Below, piece after piece: positions 16,274 through 23,383 of a DNA stretch of 53,151 nucleotides (position 1 is the stretch's first letter; the number at the start of each line of letters is the position of its first letter). The stretch is from Eubacterium sp. GTDB lineage: Bacteria > Bacillota > Clostridia > Lachnospirales > Lachnospiraceae. Both the position numbers and the translations under genes were made by a program. Location of the stretch: the NCBI GenBank assembly GCA_022791495.1, contig JAAVZE010000095.1, positions 1-53,151 on the forward strand, read 5' to 3'. Below the pieces are notes generated by a model. It was not told the DNA's origin, searched no databases, and saw nothing but the letters and a program-made list of their open reading frames with translations.

Positions 16274-17764
16274 TTAGATAAACATGTCGGTTCCCATCTG
16301 GATCGTCTGCCATACAAGGTTGGATCCGATACCCAGAAACAGGTTCAGAAGGACAAATAACAGGATGGCAAGAGTAAACTGCCGTTTAGCCCGGAATCCG
16401 ATCCGTTCTGTCTTGTTGACGGGTGTATATATGGTAAGTACTGTGTGCAGAAAATAAACAGCATTCAGCACCGTGCTGATGGCAAGGGCGATCATGGCTG
16501 TCCAGAGCTTAAAGGGCGAAGACTCCAGTGTGGCCAGGGCAAAATAGACCTTGGAGGTAAACCCGGCAAAGAGAGGGATGCCGATCATCGAGAGAGCTCC
16601 CGTACTGAAACCGATACCGGCAATGATGTTCCGGTAGCCGGCCCCTTTCAGGTCCGGAAACAGCTTGCTGTTTCCGGATACTTCCGACAGCCCCCTGGCA
16701 GAGATAAACAGCAGAGACTTAGATGCCGCATGGGAGATGACGTGGAAAAGGGCGGCGAGAATACCAGCCTCTGTGTCCAGTCCGATGCCCATGTAGATAT
16801 AGCCGATCTGCGCTACTGAGGAAAATGCGATCATCCGTCGTATGTCCATCTGGTGGATGGCGCTGACAGACCCCAGAATCATGCCGAGGATCGCAAAGAT
16901 GAACAGGATATTTTCTACGTGATAGTGCATGATAATGTCCAGTCCAATGACGCGGTAAAATATCTTGATCAGTAAAAAAATGTAACTCTTGGATACCAGG
17001 CTGGAGAGAATGGCGCTGGAAGCCGCCGTTCCGTAGCTGTAGGCATCCGGAAGCCAGGAATGAAAGGGAAACAGCGCGGACTTGATCGCCAGGCCTACAC
17101 AGATAAATACGATGATAACTGTGAGGGGGATGGTATACTGCCCGTTGGCGTTGATCTGAATCACACTTTCATGTATGTTAGACATGAGAAGATGTCCAGT
17201 GATCCCATAAAGCATGGAAAGTCCAATAAGGATCAGACCGGAACCGATCAGGCTCATGATCATGTACTTGGTGGCTGCCACCAGAGTATGTCCGGTATCC
17301 CGGATCAGGATCAGTCCTCCGGCGGCGATGGTATTGATCTCTATGAATACGTAAGCGGTAAAGAGATCGTTGGTATAGATGAGCGCCAGCAGGGAGCTCA
17401 TCATAAGGTTGATCAGTACATAGAAAAGATTTTGTTTGGTTTCTATAATATCAGAGAGAATGTACTTGCCCCCTCCAAGGATGGAGAGGATCATAATCAG
17501 GCTGAAAAATACAGCCATCAGTGCCTCTAAGATTCCTACCCGGATCTCGTTGCCCCAGGGTGCCGGAAAGTGCCCCATCATAAAGGTATAGCTTTCACCG
17601 GTCCGGAACACAAAGGCGAGTACAAAGGCGGACATACATAGAATTATGGTCAAAAGTCCCATGGTCAGACGCCTTGCGTATTTTCCCCTGAGGACAGAAC
17701 AGGTGACGCCGCCAGCCAGGCACATGATAATATTGAAAAAAGGAAAGTTCTGAACCAGGCTCAT
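16274..17764 (-). CDS. mnhD: Mrp/MnhD-like antiporter subunit (NuoN/MrpD type)
   Basis: A 496-residue subunit directly following MnhC, the position of MrpD. Motifs: LFTAYVFIEINTIAAGGLILI (TM5 glutamate), GLAIKSALFPFHSWLPDAYSYG (lysine helix plus the PxHxWLPDA signature), ILSSLVSKSYIFLLIKIFYR, and RMIAFSSVAQIGYIYMGIG. The ATG at 17764 is favoured because AGGAGAT lies within the 3' end of mnhC just upstream; an in-frame start at 17788 would overlap mnhC further. Of the four large subunits this is the one most like classical MrpD. Acts in the cytoplasmic membrane as part of a cation/proton antiporter. Confidence 0.88.
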   Translation of the reverse strand: MSLVQNFPFFNIIMCLAGGVTCSVLRGKYARRLTMGLLTIILCMSAFVLAFVFRTGESYTFMMGHFPAPWGNEIRVGILEALMAVFFSLIMILSILGGGKYILSDIIETKQNLFYVLINLMMSSLLALIYTNDLFTAYVFIEINTIAAGGLILIRDTGHTLVAATKYMIMSLIGSGLILIGLSMLYGITGHLLMSNIHESVIQINANGQYTIPLTVIIVFICVGLAIKSALFPFHSWLPDAYSYGTAASSAILSSLVSKSYIFLLIKIFYRVIGLDIIMHYHVENILFIFAILGMILGSVSAIHQMDIRRMIAFSSVAQIGYIYMGIGLDTEAGILAALFHVISHAASKSLLFISARGLSEVSGNSKLFPDLKGAGYRNIIAGIGFSTGALSMIGIPLFAGFTSKVYFALATLESSPFKLWTAMIALAISTVLNAVYFLHTVLTIYTPVNKTERIGFRAKRQFTLAILLFVLLNLFLGIGSNLVWQTIQMGTDMFI

Positions 17765-17765
17765 G

Positions 17766-18158
17766 CTAAATCTCCTCTCTCTTGGCACTCAGGGCGATCT
17801 GGTCGATATCCAGCGTCCCATATCGTTTGTAAAGGCGGACAGTGATGGCAAGCATCAGCGCTGTGACGCTGACAGAGACGACGATTCCTGTCAGAACGAG
17901 TCCGCTTGGGATCGGGTTCGTATATGTTTTTACGGCATTCTCGGAAGGGTTCGGAATATCTGTGCCCACCAGGATCGGCGCCAGGTGACTCATAATGTAG
18001 CCCTTAGAAGTCAGGAACAGGTAAATTGCTGTATCCATAATATTAAATCCCATAATTTTTTTGATCAAATTTTTATGAAGAAGCAGGGTAGTTAAACCGA
18101 TTCCAAAAAGGATGACAGCCGCTACTTCATAGTAATTTGTAAATATTGTGTTGTTCAT
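17766..18158 (-). CDS. mnhC: Mrp antiporter subunit MnhC (NuoK-like)
   Basis: A 130-residue protein with three transmembrane helices, homologous to MrpC and complex I NuoK. Helix 2 carries NLIKKIMGFNIMDTAIYLFL and helix 3 LVLTGIVVSVSVTALMLAITVRL; the loop AVKTYTNPIPSGLVLTGIV matches the DPLPQALVLTAIV motif of the family with DPLP changed to NPIP. It is packed between MnhB and MnhD-like genes with 1-2 bp spacing, the canonical order. Confidence 0.9.
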   Translation of the reverse strand: MNNTIFTNYYEVAAVILFGIGLTTLLLHKNLIKKIMGFNIMDTAIYLFLTSKGYIMSHLAPILVGTDIPNPSENAVKTYTNPIPSGLVLTGIVVSVSVTALMLAITVRLYKRYGTLDIDQIALSAKREEI

Positions 18159-19160
18159 CTATAATTCCCCCTTTTTAAACAGAGAGTAAAATCCGTACAT
18201 CGTACAAGCCACCACCATGCCGACACAGATGTTCAGGGGCAGGATTAGTCCGCTGCTCAGGATGGCGCCGGGAGTGCCCTTGGGGATGATGCTTTCGATA
18301 TGGTTGGCGCCGGTGTAAAAAGAATAACTTTTAGCGGCGGAATAAAACAGCAGGGCAAATAAGGATATGACAGAATAGGTTTTTCGTGTGAAAAACCTGC
18401 CAGTCTGCTCAAAGCCAAAGGCATTTGCCGCCAGGATCAGACCCGCACCGATGATGGCTCCCCCAGAAAAACCTCCTCCGGGAGAAAGATGTCCGTTCAG
18501 CACAATATAAATTCCGAAGATCAGGATAAAAGGGGTGAGCAGGGTTGCCGCCGCTTTCAGGATTGGATCCGGCTTAGCCTGGGGTGTTTTAACTTTTTTT
18601 GCGGTATGCTTCTTTCCCTGTTTGTCCGCGCGCAGAAGAATCATCACGCAGGTGGCGGCGATAAAGAGTACATGGGATTCTCCCAGAGTGTCAAAAGCAC
18701 GGTAGTCCAGGATCATTCCTGCCACAATGTTGACGGCGCCGGTCTCCGCAAGACCTTCTTCGATGTATCGCTGCACTACCTCATTGGAAGCTGGATTATG
18801 TGAGCTTCCAAAAGTAGGAAGGTTGGATACCGTAAACAGGAGTACGGTAATCAGCGCAAGACAAAAAAGCACGGCCATGAAGCCATAGATCCGCTTGAAA
18901 ATTGTGATTCCTTTGGTCTCCGGCCATTTTTCGTACCGGTTATACAGCTCTTTCAGCGTCTCAAGGCGCTCCGGCCATTCTGATTTCTTCTTCTTTTTAT
19001 CTGGCGTCACAAGATCATCTTTCTGGATATCTTCTTTTAAAAAAGATGGGTTCTGTTCAAAAATATCATGATACTCATGAACTTCAATGCGCTCCCCGTT
19101 CACAAAACGTTCCAGCCTGCGCCACCATGTTTTCTCATAATCTTTTCTCGGTTTACTCAT
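18159..19160 (-). CDS. mnhB: MnhB/MbhEF-like Mrp subunit with long cytosolic N-terminal extension
   Basis: A 333-residue protein, about twice the length of classical MrpB. Residues ~1-85 are a charged cytosolic extension (VTPDKKKKKSEWPERLETLK) that I do not recognise. Next comes an MbhE-like stretch: one helix (~86-108), then GAVNIVAGMILDYRAFDTLGES and a second helix. A Lys/Ala linker leads to the MnhB domain (~195-330) with LNGHLSPGGGFSGGAIIGAGLI, the diagnostic MrpB motif, and three or four helices. The fusion of the MbhE and MbhF equivalents, plus the extension, is unusual. Start overlaps the DUF4040 gene by 4 bp. Confidence 0.85.
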   Translation of the reverse strand: MSKPRKDYEKTWWRRLERFVNGERIEVHEYHDIFEQNPSFLKEDIQKDDLVTPDKKKKKSEWPERLETLKELYNRYEKWPETKGITIFKRIYGFMAVLFCLALITVLLFTVSNLPTFGSSHNPASNEVVQRYIEEGLAETGAVNIVAGMILDYRAFDTLGESHVLFIAATCVMILLRADKQGKKHTAKKVKTPQAKPDPILKAAATLLTPFILIFGIYIVLNGHLSPGGGFSGGAIIGAGLILAANAFGFEQTGRFFTRKTYSVISLFALLFYSAAKSYSFYTGANHIESIIPKGTPGAILSSGLILPLNICVGMVVACTMYGFYSLFKKGEL

Positions 19161-19459
19161 GATCGTTCTGCCTCTTTCTGTTCATCTGTATGGTCTGCAG
19201 GTCCTTTTTCGCCTCGTTCATCCGTGTTGATGGCATGGATCCGTTTCAGGGTTACAAAAAAGAGCACGCTGGTAACACCGGCGCCTACCGCGGCTTCTGT
19301 TACGGCGAGATCCGGGGATTCCAGGATGATCCACAGGATGCACATAATCACGCTGTATGACATAAAGATCACGATGGACGTCAGAAGATTTTTATTCAGG
19401 CATACAGCGACAGCACACAGGATAAGAAATATAACGAGTATCAGGCTAAATATTGTCAT
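19157..19459 (-). CDS. DUF4040/MbhD-like Mrp subunit
   Basis: A 100-residue protein with three transmembrane segments. The segment IILESPDLAVTEAAVGAGVTSVLFFVT is the DUF4040 signature, corresponding to MbhD of membrane hydrogenases and the C-terminal part of MrpA. Its existence as a separate gene indicates an Mbh/Mrp-like organisation in which the long MrpA polypeptide is split. ATG 19459 has AAGGAAG upstream; an in-frame ATG at 19480 is less likely. It overlaps both neighbours by a few bases. Confidence 0.85.
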   Translation of the reverse strand: MTIFSLILVIFLILCAVAVCLNKNLLTSIVIFMSYSVIMCILWIILESPDLAVTEAAVGAGVTSVLFFVTLKRIHAINTDERGEKGPADHTDEQKEAERS

Positions 19460-19751
19460 CTTCTCTTTTCTTCCTTTCATACATCATCTGAGCGATCAGA
19501 TGACTGGATACGGGGCTTGCCAGCCATAAAAAGACGATCACAAGCACCAGCTTCAAAGAGGTGAAGGATATGCCAAAGAGCAGGACAAGTCCTATCAGGA
19601 CCAGTGCCAGGGCAAGAGTGTCCCCCATGGCTGCCGCGTGCATTCTGGTCAGGCATTCCTTAAATTTGAATACACCGATCGCCGCCGATATAGCGGTAAA
19701 AATACCGCCAAGGATAAGCAGTGCCGCGATGGCGAATCGTAACCATTCCAT
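19446..19751 (-). CDS. mnhG: Mrp antiporter subunit MnhG
   Basis: A 101-residue protein, typical MrpG size, with three helices. The motif FKECLTRMHAAAMGDTLALALVLIG matches the family's DxxTRMHAATxxxTLG signature. The start at 19751 follows GGAGG by about 6 bp; the open frame extends 33 codons further upstream without a good RBS. It lies between mnhF and the DUF4040 gene in the order E-F-G-D-B-C expected for Mbh/Mrp clusters. The 79-bp gap upstream to mnhF holds only the 5' leader. Confidence 0.9.
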   Translation of the reverse strand: MEWLRFAIAALLILGGIFTAISAAIGVFKFKECLTRMHAAAMGDTLALALVLIGLVLLFGISFTSLKLVLVIVFLWLASPVSSHLIAQMMYERKKREDDNI

Positions 19752-19830
19752 AGTATTCCTCCATATTCCGAAGCCGTCAGCATAAGAGCGTTCCCGGCTT
19801 TTTTTCGCATTATTCAATATTATAGATACA

Positions 19831-20139
19831 TCACTGGGGATCGTCTTCATCCTCTTCTGAACCGGATTTGTAGCTTCCGATAAAGATTTTTGTCAGGACG
19901 ACTACTGCGATAAAACTCAGCATGGCATAGATCAGAGCTACGTCCACCAGCCATCCCTCATTCAGATGCCAGGCGAGGACGCAGATGGCAATGATAGTCA
20001 GTGTTCCGGTCATATTTGCCGCCACCATGCGGTCTCCCAGCGACGGTCCCTTGATGGCCGCTATAAGACAGGCGATGATGCACAGGGAGAGCAGGATAAG
20101 CACTCCGGTAAAAAAAGTTGATTGTATAGTCTGCAACAT
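19831..20139 (-). CDS. mnhF: Mrp antiporter subunit MnhF
   Basis: A 102-residue, three-helix membrane protein. IKGPSLGDRMVAANMTGTLTIIAI corresponds to the RGPxxxDRVxAxDxxG motif of MrpF, and VDVALIYAMLSFIAVVVLTKIF forms the third helix. The C-terminus is acidic (SEEDEDD). AAGGAG lies 6 bp upstream of ATG 20139. Follows mnhE by about 40 bp in the same operon. Confidence 0.9.
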   Translation of the reverse strand: MLQTIQSTFFTGVLILLSLCIIACLIAAIKGPSLGDRMVAANMTGTLTIIAICVLAWHLNEGWLVDVALIYAMLSFIAVVVLTKIFIGSYKSGSEEDEDDPQ

Positions 20140-20179
20140 GATTTCTCCTTTTGTCAGTCTTCCGTTCTATGATGAATGA

Positions 20180-20653
20180 TCAGCTTGCGTTTATGCAGCG
20201 GTCTATTTTCTGTAACAATGTGACAAAGGAAGAGCGGTCCAGATCCTCCGACATAGACTTGTCCAGACAGTGAACGGTTAATTTTCTGCCGGAAAGCTCT
20301 ACGGTGATAGTTCCCGGTGTCAGGGTAATGGAATCTGCCAGTATGACATTCAATACTTCTGATTCAAAGGGAGACATAAATTCCACTACACAGGGGTCCA
20401 CCTCGGTTTTCTCAGTATAGATCTCTTTTAATACCCCGATATTGGCCTTGACGATTTCTGCCAAAAGAAGAAAAGCATATCCCAGGGCATACAGTGATAT
20501 GCGGGCAAAGATCAGATCCTTTTTGGGGGAATAGCCGAGAAATTTGCAGCAAAATAGATAGACTGCCAGCGAGATACATACGCCGAAAAGAAAAATCTCC
20601 AGATTCAGTTTTCCATTTAAAAGTATCCAAAACAATAGGAAAAGTAAATACAT
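20180..20653 (-). CDS. mnhE: Mrp antiporter subunit MnhE
   Basis: A 157-residue protein with an N-terminal pair of membrane helices (MYLLFLLFWILLNGKLNLEI and FLFGVCISLAVYLFC), a third at ~65-85, and a cytosolic domain with DSITLTPGTITVELSGRKLTVHCLD, the MrpE signature. I chose ATG 20653, which follows AGAGGA and matches the usual family start; the frame stays open upstream to 20728. It is the first gene of the minus-strand mrp operon, 38 bp downstream of a well-formed sigma-A promoter. Confidence 0.9.
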   Translation of the reverse strand: MYLLFLLFWILLNGKLNLEIFLFGVCISLAVYLFCCKFLGYSPKKDLIFARISLYALGYAFLLLAEIVKANIGVLKEIYTEKTEVDPCVVEFMSPFESEVLNVILADSITLTPGTITVELSGRKLTVHCLDKSMSEDLDRSSFVTLLQKIDRCINAS

Positions 20654-20690
20654 TGCCAGGTTCCTCTCACATTCTTTTGTTCTTCTGCTT

Positions 20691-20719
20691 ATTATAATAG
20701 ATTCATGTGAGGTTTGCAA
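20691..20719 (-). promoter_or_regulatory. Promoter of the mrp operon
   Basis: On the minus strand TTGCAA (20719-20714), a 17-bp spacer, then TATAAT (20696-20691), about 38 bp upstream of mnhE. A consensus -10 and good spacing make a sigma-A promoter likely. It is divergent from the tadA promoter. Confidence 0.75.
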
Positions 20720-20737
20720 CCGGTTCATAAGGAAAAA

Positions 20738-20766
20738 TTGACGCTGCCAGATACTTGTGCTACAAT
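20738..20766 (+). promoter_or_regulatory. Promoter of tadA
   Basis: TTGACG (20738-20743), a 17-bp spacer and TACAAT (20761-20766), about 30 bp before the tadA ATG. It is back to back with the mrp promoter; 18 bp separate the two -35 boxes. Confidence 0.75.
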
Positions 20767-20795
20767 ATTTTTACATTTTATCATGGAGGACAGCG

Positions 20796-21269
20796 ATGAG
20801 TACGGATGAAACCTTTATGCGGGAGGCGCTCCGACAGGCGAAGAAGGCGTATGGAAAAATGGAAACACCTATTGGGTGCGTGATCGTCTGGGAGGGGAAG
20901 ATCATTGCCCGTGGTTATAATAAGCGCAATGAGAAAAAAAATACTCTTGCCCACGCAGAGATCAGCGCCATACATAAGGCGAGCAAAGTTCTGGGAGACT
21001 GGAGGCTGGAGGGGTGTATCATGTACGTGACACTGGAGCCATGCCCGATGTGCGCCGGGGCCATCGTGCAGGCGCGAATCCCTAAGGTTGTCATCGGCAG
21101 CATGAATCCAAAAGCAGGCTGTGCTGGTTCCGTGGTGAATCTTCTGCAGATGGAGGGATTTAATCACAGAGTGGAGGTGGAACAGGGAATTCTGGAAGAA
21201 GAGTGCAGCCAGATGATGAGCGGCTTTTTCAGGGAACTCCGGCTGCGAAAAAAGGAAAAGGACGGATAA
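20796..21269 (+). CDS. tadA: tRNA-specific adenosine deaminase TadA
   Basis: A 157-residue zinc deaminase that converts adenosine-34 to inosine in tRNA-Arg(ACG). The zinc and catalytic motifs are HAE in AHAEISAIHKAS and PCPMCAGAI in LEPCPMCAGAIVQARI; AGCAGSVVNLL matches the family's substrate-facing loop. ATG 20796 follows GGAGGA by 5 bp; an upstream in-frame ATG at 20757 lies at the promoter -10 and is rejected. It is the last chromosomal gene left of the mobile element, 35 bp from the left direct repeat. Confidence 0.94.
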   Translation: MSTDETFMREALRQAKKAYGKMETPIGCVIVWEGKIIARGYNKRNEKKNTLAHAEISAIHKASKVLGDWRLEGCIMYVTLEPCPMCAGAIVQARIPKVVIGSMNPKAGCAGSVVNLLQMEGFNHRVEVEQGILEEECSQMMSGFFRELRLRKKEKDG

Positions 21270-21304
21270 CCGCGGAAAATGGTTGTTCATCACAAACGTG
21301 TGCT

Positions 21305-21318
21305 GTTTTCAATGTTTA
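21305..21318 (+). repeat. Left 14-bp direct repeat flanking the element
   Basis: GTTTTCAATGTTTA, identical to 52857-52870. It is the best candidate for the left boundary of the conjugative element (duplicated target or attachment core). The bases next to each copy differ on both sides, so the match is exactly 14 bp. Confidence 0.65.
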
Positions 21319-21333
21319 GGAAAGTTTTATAAT

Positions 21334-21368
21334 GAAGTTGTGAAAAACAAATAACACTTTACAACTTC
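21334..21368 (+). repeat. Inverted repeat 16 bp inside the left element end
   Basis: GAAGTTGT (21334-21341) pairs with ACAACTTC (21361-21368) around a 19-nt loop. Its left arm overlaps the TTGTGA shared with the right end. It may be a recombinase binding site or simply part of the end structure. Confidence 0.4.
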
Positions 21369-21381
21369 TAAAAAGATAGAC

Positions 21382-21431
21382 AAAAAAAGAAGTTATGAAG
21401 AGTTAAAATGCTTTTCATAACTTCTTTTTTT
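21382..21431. terminator. Strong bidirectional intrinsic terminator
   Basis: An 18-bp perfect stem: 21382-21399 (seven A, then GAAGTTATGAA) with 21414-21431 (TTCATAACTTC, then seven T), loop 14 nt. The A and T runs make it work on both strands. It would insulate the element from tadA transcription and vice versa. Confidence 0.85.
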
Positions 21432-21481
21432 GTTTAAAAGATTTGAACCAGCGGTAAAAAACTTTTTATCGGCATGATGAA

Positions 21482-21592
21482 ATGTTTCAGGAATTATACG
21501 ACAAAGAGAAAAAACAAAAAAATGAGTTGCAATTATTGTGTGACTATTATCTGGATATAGTGGAGTATATGAAAACAAAACATGTTTTGTAG
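21482..21592 (+). pseudogene. Short coding-like remnant at the left end of the element
   Basis: A 36-codon frame starting at ATG 21482 (MFQELYDKEKKQKNELQLL, then C-D-Y-Y-L-D-I-V), open upstream to 21458 without a start. The amphipathic, Lys/Glu-rich composition reads like the C-terminal end of a real helical protein rather than random sequence, but no clear ribosome binding site precedes the ATG. It ends within a 16-bp palindrome ACAAAACATGTTTTGT (21575-21590). I suspect a truncated element gene; a small genuine peptide is possible. Confidence 0.3.
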
Positions 21593-21623
21593 TTGACTTA
21601 AATTTGAAAGGCGGTTTTTTAGT

Positions 21624-22028
21624 ATGCTAGATGGACTTTTTAAATCTTTAATAGCTACCTTACTAATCTCTTTTTGTATTTTGACTTTAGTATATTGTAG
21701 TAAATTTATAAAACAACAAAAAACAGAGTGTTTTAATCTAATCAGTATTAACTTTTCTGAAGACTTAAAAGGAGATTTTGTATTAGGCACTGGAAGTATT
21801 AAGCAGAACAAATATTTTATTGCCTATAAGGAGAATGAAGATGGCAGTAAAAAGTATTACAAAATGTCTGTAGACCAAACAAAGATTTATGACACACTGG
21901 AAGAAGGAAGTACTGCTTATGCAGAGGTTGATAAAAATGGACTGGGGATAACATTAGAAATTCGTCTGTTTGTACCTTGTAACACTATTACAGAGGAAAT
22001 CAATTTGAATTTGGCTTCTGACGAGTAA
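21624..22028 (+). CDS. Membrane-anchored small protein of unknown function
   Basis: A 134-residue protein. Residues ~5-28 form one transmembrane helix (LFKSLIATLLISFCILTLVY). The rest is a soluble beta-rich domain containing FVLGTGSIKQNKYFIAYKE and DGSKKYYKMSVDQTKIYDTL, predicted to face outward. Proteins with a one-helix anchor and this kind of polar YK-rich domain occur as uncharacterised accessory genes in Bacillota ICEs, but I do not recognise the family. AAAGGCGG lies ~13 bp upstream of ATG 21624. It is the first intact gene inside the left end and is transcribed into the element. A hairpin follows it (22034-22068). Confidence 0.6.
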   Translation: MLDGLFKSLIATLLISFCILTLVYCSKFIKQQKTECFNLISINFSEDLKGDFVLGTGSIKQNKYFIAYKENEDGSKKYYKMSVDQTKIYDTLEEGSTAYAEVDKNGLGITLEIRLFVPCNTITEEINLNLASDE

Positions 22029-22033
22029 AACTG

Positions 22034-22068
22034 TTATGTTCCAATCTTTTAATAGATTGAAAACATAA
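22034..22068 (+). terminator. Hairpin after the first element gene, weak terminator
   Basis: TTATGTT (22034-22040) and CAATCT (22042-22047) pair with AGATTG (22054-22059) and AACATAA (22062-22068). There is no T-run, so termination would be weak. Confidence 0.4.
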
Positions 22069-22077
22069 ATACCTTCA

Positions 22078-22129
22078 TCCCACTACGGCATCGGCTGTGA
22101 TAAAAGGGGCTTCAAATGTCCCGGTGGGA
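22078..22129 (+). ncRNA. Compact three-stem structured RNA candidate upstream of the IS30-HTH gene
   Basis: P1 TCCCAC (22078-22083) with GTGGGA (22124-22129) closes the structure; P2 ACGGC (22085-22089) with GCTGT (22094-22098), loop AUCG; P3 GGGGC (22106-22110) with GTCCC (22118-22122). A GAUAAAA-type joining strand links P2 and P3. It ends 31 bp before the ATG at 22161, so it may be a leader regulating that gene. I do not recognise it as a known riboswitch or ribozyme; it may also be a DNA hairpin. Structure read by eye only. Confidence 0.4.
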
Positions 22130-22160
22130 GTCAACTTAGAGTAGAAAGGTGGTGTTAAAA

Positions 22161-22367
22161 ATGGCAGAGAGGACCAAAGCCCCATATCATCATACTACAT
22201 TTAAAGACCGTGTGCTGATCGAGCAGATGATTCAGGATAATGTGCCAACTTCCGGCATTGCTCTTATCATTGGCAAACATAAAAATTCCATTTCTATGGA
22301 AATTGCCTATAGTGGAGCAGATCGAAAGTCGTATTCCGCTCTAAATGCACAACTTCGTATTACATAA
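22161..22367 (+). CDS. Stand-alone IS30-type helix-turn-helix protein
   Basis: A 68-residue protein whose segment TTFKDRVLIEQMIQDNVPTS, then GIALIIGKHKNSISMEI, aligns with the N-terminal DNA-binding domain of IS30 transposases, including the one at the right end of this element (LNYEDRLIFEKLL...EIAKRLHIHKNTVTNEIKRG). The shared HKN(S/T) and EI positions lie in the recognition helix. No catalytic domain follows: the frame stops after 68 residues. It could be a domesticated repressor or terminal-repeat binding protein, or a truncated transposase. ATG 22161 has AAAGGTGG 8 bp upstream; GTG 22149 also lies in frame. A structured RNA candidate precedes it. Confidence 0.7.
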   Translation: MAERTKAPYHHTTFKDRVLIEQMIQDNVPTSGIALIIGKHKNSISMEIAYSGADRKSYSALNAQLRIT

Positions 22368-22382
22368 GAAAGGACTGGTAAA

Positions 22383-22952
22383 ATGTACAAGTTATGTTAT
22401 GCAGAGGCATTGATTTCTCTCAAAAATTTCTATGCAATCCGGCAAAATTGCGTAATCGAGGGAGAACTGTGTGCCACCGGAAATAAAAAGTATGTTATTA
22501 AAAAAGGTGATCCGCATTATGTCAGACCATATTCTATTCTAAACGATGCAGTGAAATCATTAGAAACAGAAGAAAATTTGATTCGTTACCAGCATGTAGA
22601 TAATTCTTACTATGTCAAAGAGTGGTTCATTCTGGATGATAGAGATAACCGTGTTGTGGAAACGACAGAGAACTACCGGTTAGTTTCTGCGAATGGAAAT
22701 TACAAACCTCAGGAAGTACGTGCGATGAAACATCTTTTAGAGTATTTAAAGTTTTATCAACGCTTATCTACGATTATTGCCTATGAAAAATATGGTTATC
22801 TTGTTTTAGACATGAATGAAAACACATTCAAACTACTAATACGGTATGAGGATGAGCGTCAGATCGTAACATGTGATGTTGATTCATTAGAAATTATACA
22901 GAAACCAAAAACTGTAAAAAGTAGTAAAGGAAAAGGAGATAACAAAAAATGA
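22383..22952 (+). CDS. Unrecognised 189-residue ICE protein
   Basis: No known domain is apparent. The N-terminus MYKLCYAEALISLKNFYAIR and the middle YHVDNSYYVKEWFILDDRD-like part are mixed alpha/beta, and the C-terminus is Lys/Ser-rich (VKSSKGKGDNKK). The protein looks cytosolic: no signal peptide or membrane helix. Its stop overlaps the ATG of ssb (ATGA), so it is translationally coupled to the ssDNA-binding protein and may act in element DNA processing; that is inference from position only. RBS AAGGACTGG precedes ATG 22383. Confidence 0.6.
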   Translation: MYKLCYAEALISLKNFYAIRQNCVIEGELCATGNKKYVIKKGDPHYVRPYSILNDAVKSLETEENLIRYQHVDNSYYVKEWFILDDRDNRVVETTENYRLVSANGNYKPQEVRAMKHLLEYLKFYQRLSTIIAYEKYGYLVLDMNENTFKLLIRYEDERQIVTCDVDSLEIIQKPKTVKSSKGKGDNKK

Positions 22953-23365
22953 ATAAAGTAATTTTAATGGGAAACCTAACACGTGATCCGGAGATCCGTT
23001 ATACGCAGGGAGAAAATTCAATGGCAGTGGCAAACTTTACACTGGCAGTCAACCGTAAGTATGTTAGAAAAGGCGAAGATGACTGTAACTTTTTTAACTG
23101 TACTGCTTTCCGGAAGCAGGCAGAATTTATCGAGAAATACTTTAAGCAGGGTTAAAGGATGCTTCTTACCGGGCATATCCAGAACAATAATTACACGAAC
23201 AAGAAAGGTGAAAAGGTTTACAGTGTTCAGGTTATGGCAGAGGAAATTGAATTTGGTTCAACAAAAGGAAGTTCAGCCCCTGGTGACAAAAATGTTAATA
23301 GGGGTACAGATGACGATTTTATCAATATTCCGGATGATATTGAAGACGGACTTCCGTTTAATTAA
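22949..23365 (+). pseudogene. ssb: Single-stranded DNA-binding protein gene interrupted by an in-frame TAA
   Basis: Reads MNKVILMGNLTRDPEIRYTQ onward as a normal OB-fold SSB to residue 68 (AEFIEKYFKQG), then TAA at 23153-23155, and continues in the same frame as R-MLLTGHIQNNNYTNKKGEKV to an acidic tail ending DGLPFN, the usual SSB C-terminal tip. Ignoring the stop the product would be 138 residues, a full-length SSB. The stop stands where the family normally has Gln (KQGQRMLLTG), so a single CAA-to-TAA change explains it. Two separate products are possible through the ATG at 23159, but each would carry half an OB fold. The chromosome should have its own ssb. Coupled to the upstream gene by ATGA overlap. 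Confidence 0.85.
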
Positions 23366-23383
23366 AAGAGAAGAGGTCAGTAT

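Noticed and set aside
21270-21380. SRP RNA (ffs) gene just after tadA, a common location in Bacillota
   Set aside because: The sequence lacks the SRP Alu/S-domain core (no GGAA tetraloop-helix arrangement or GC-rich stem) and is AT-rich with the element end beginning at 21319.
22078-22129. Hammerhead or other known self-cleaving ribozyme
   Set aside because: No CUGAUGA/GAAA core or other known catalytic core could be matched.
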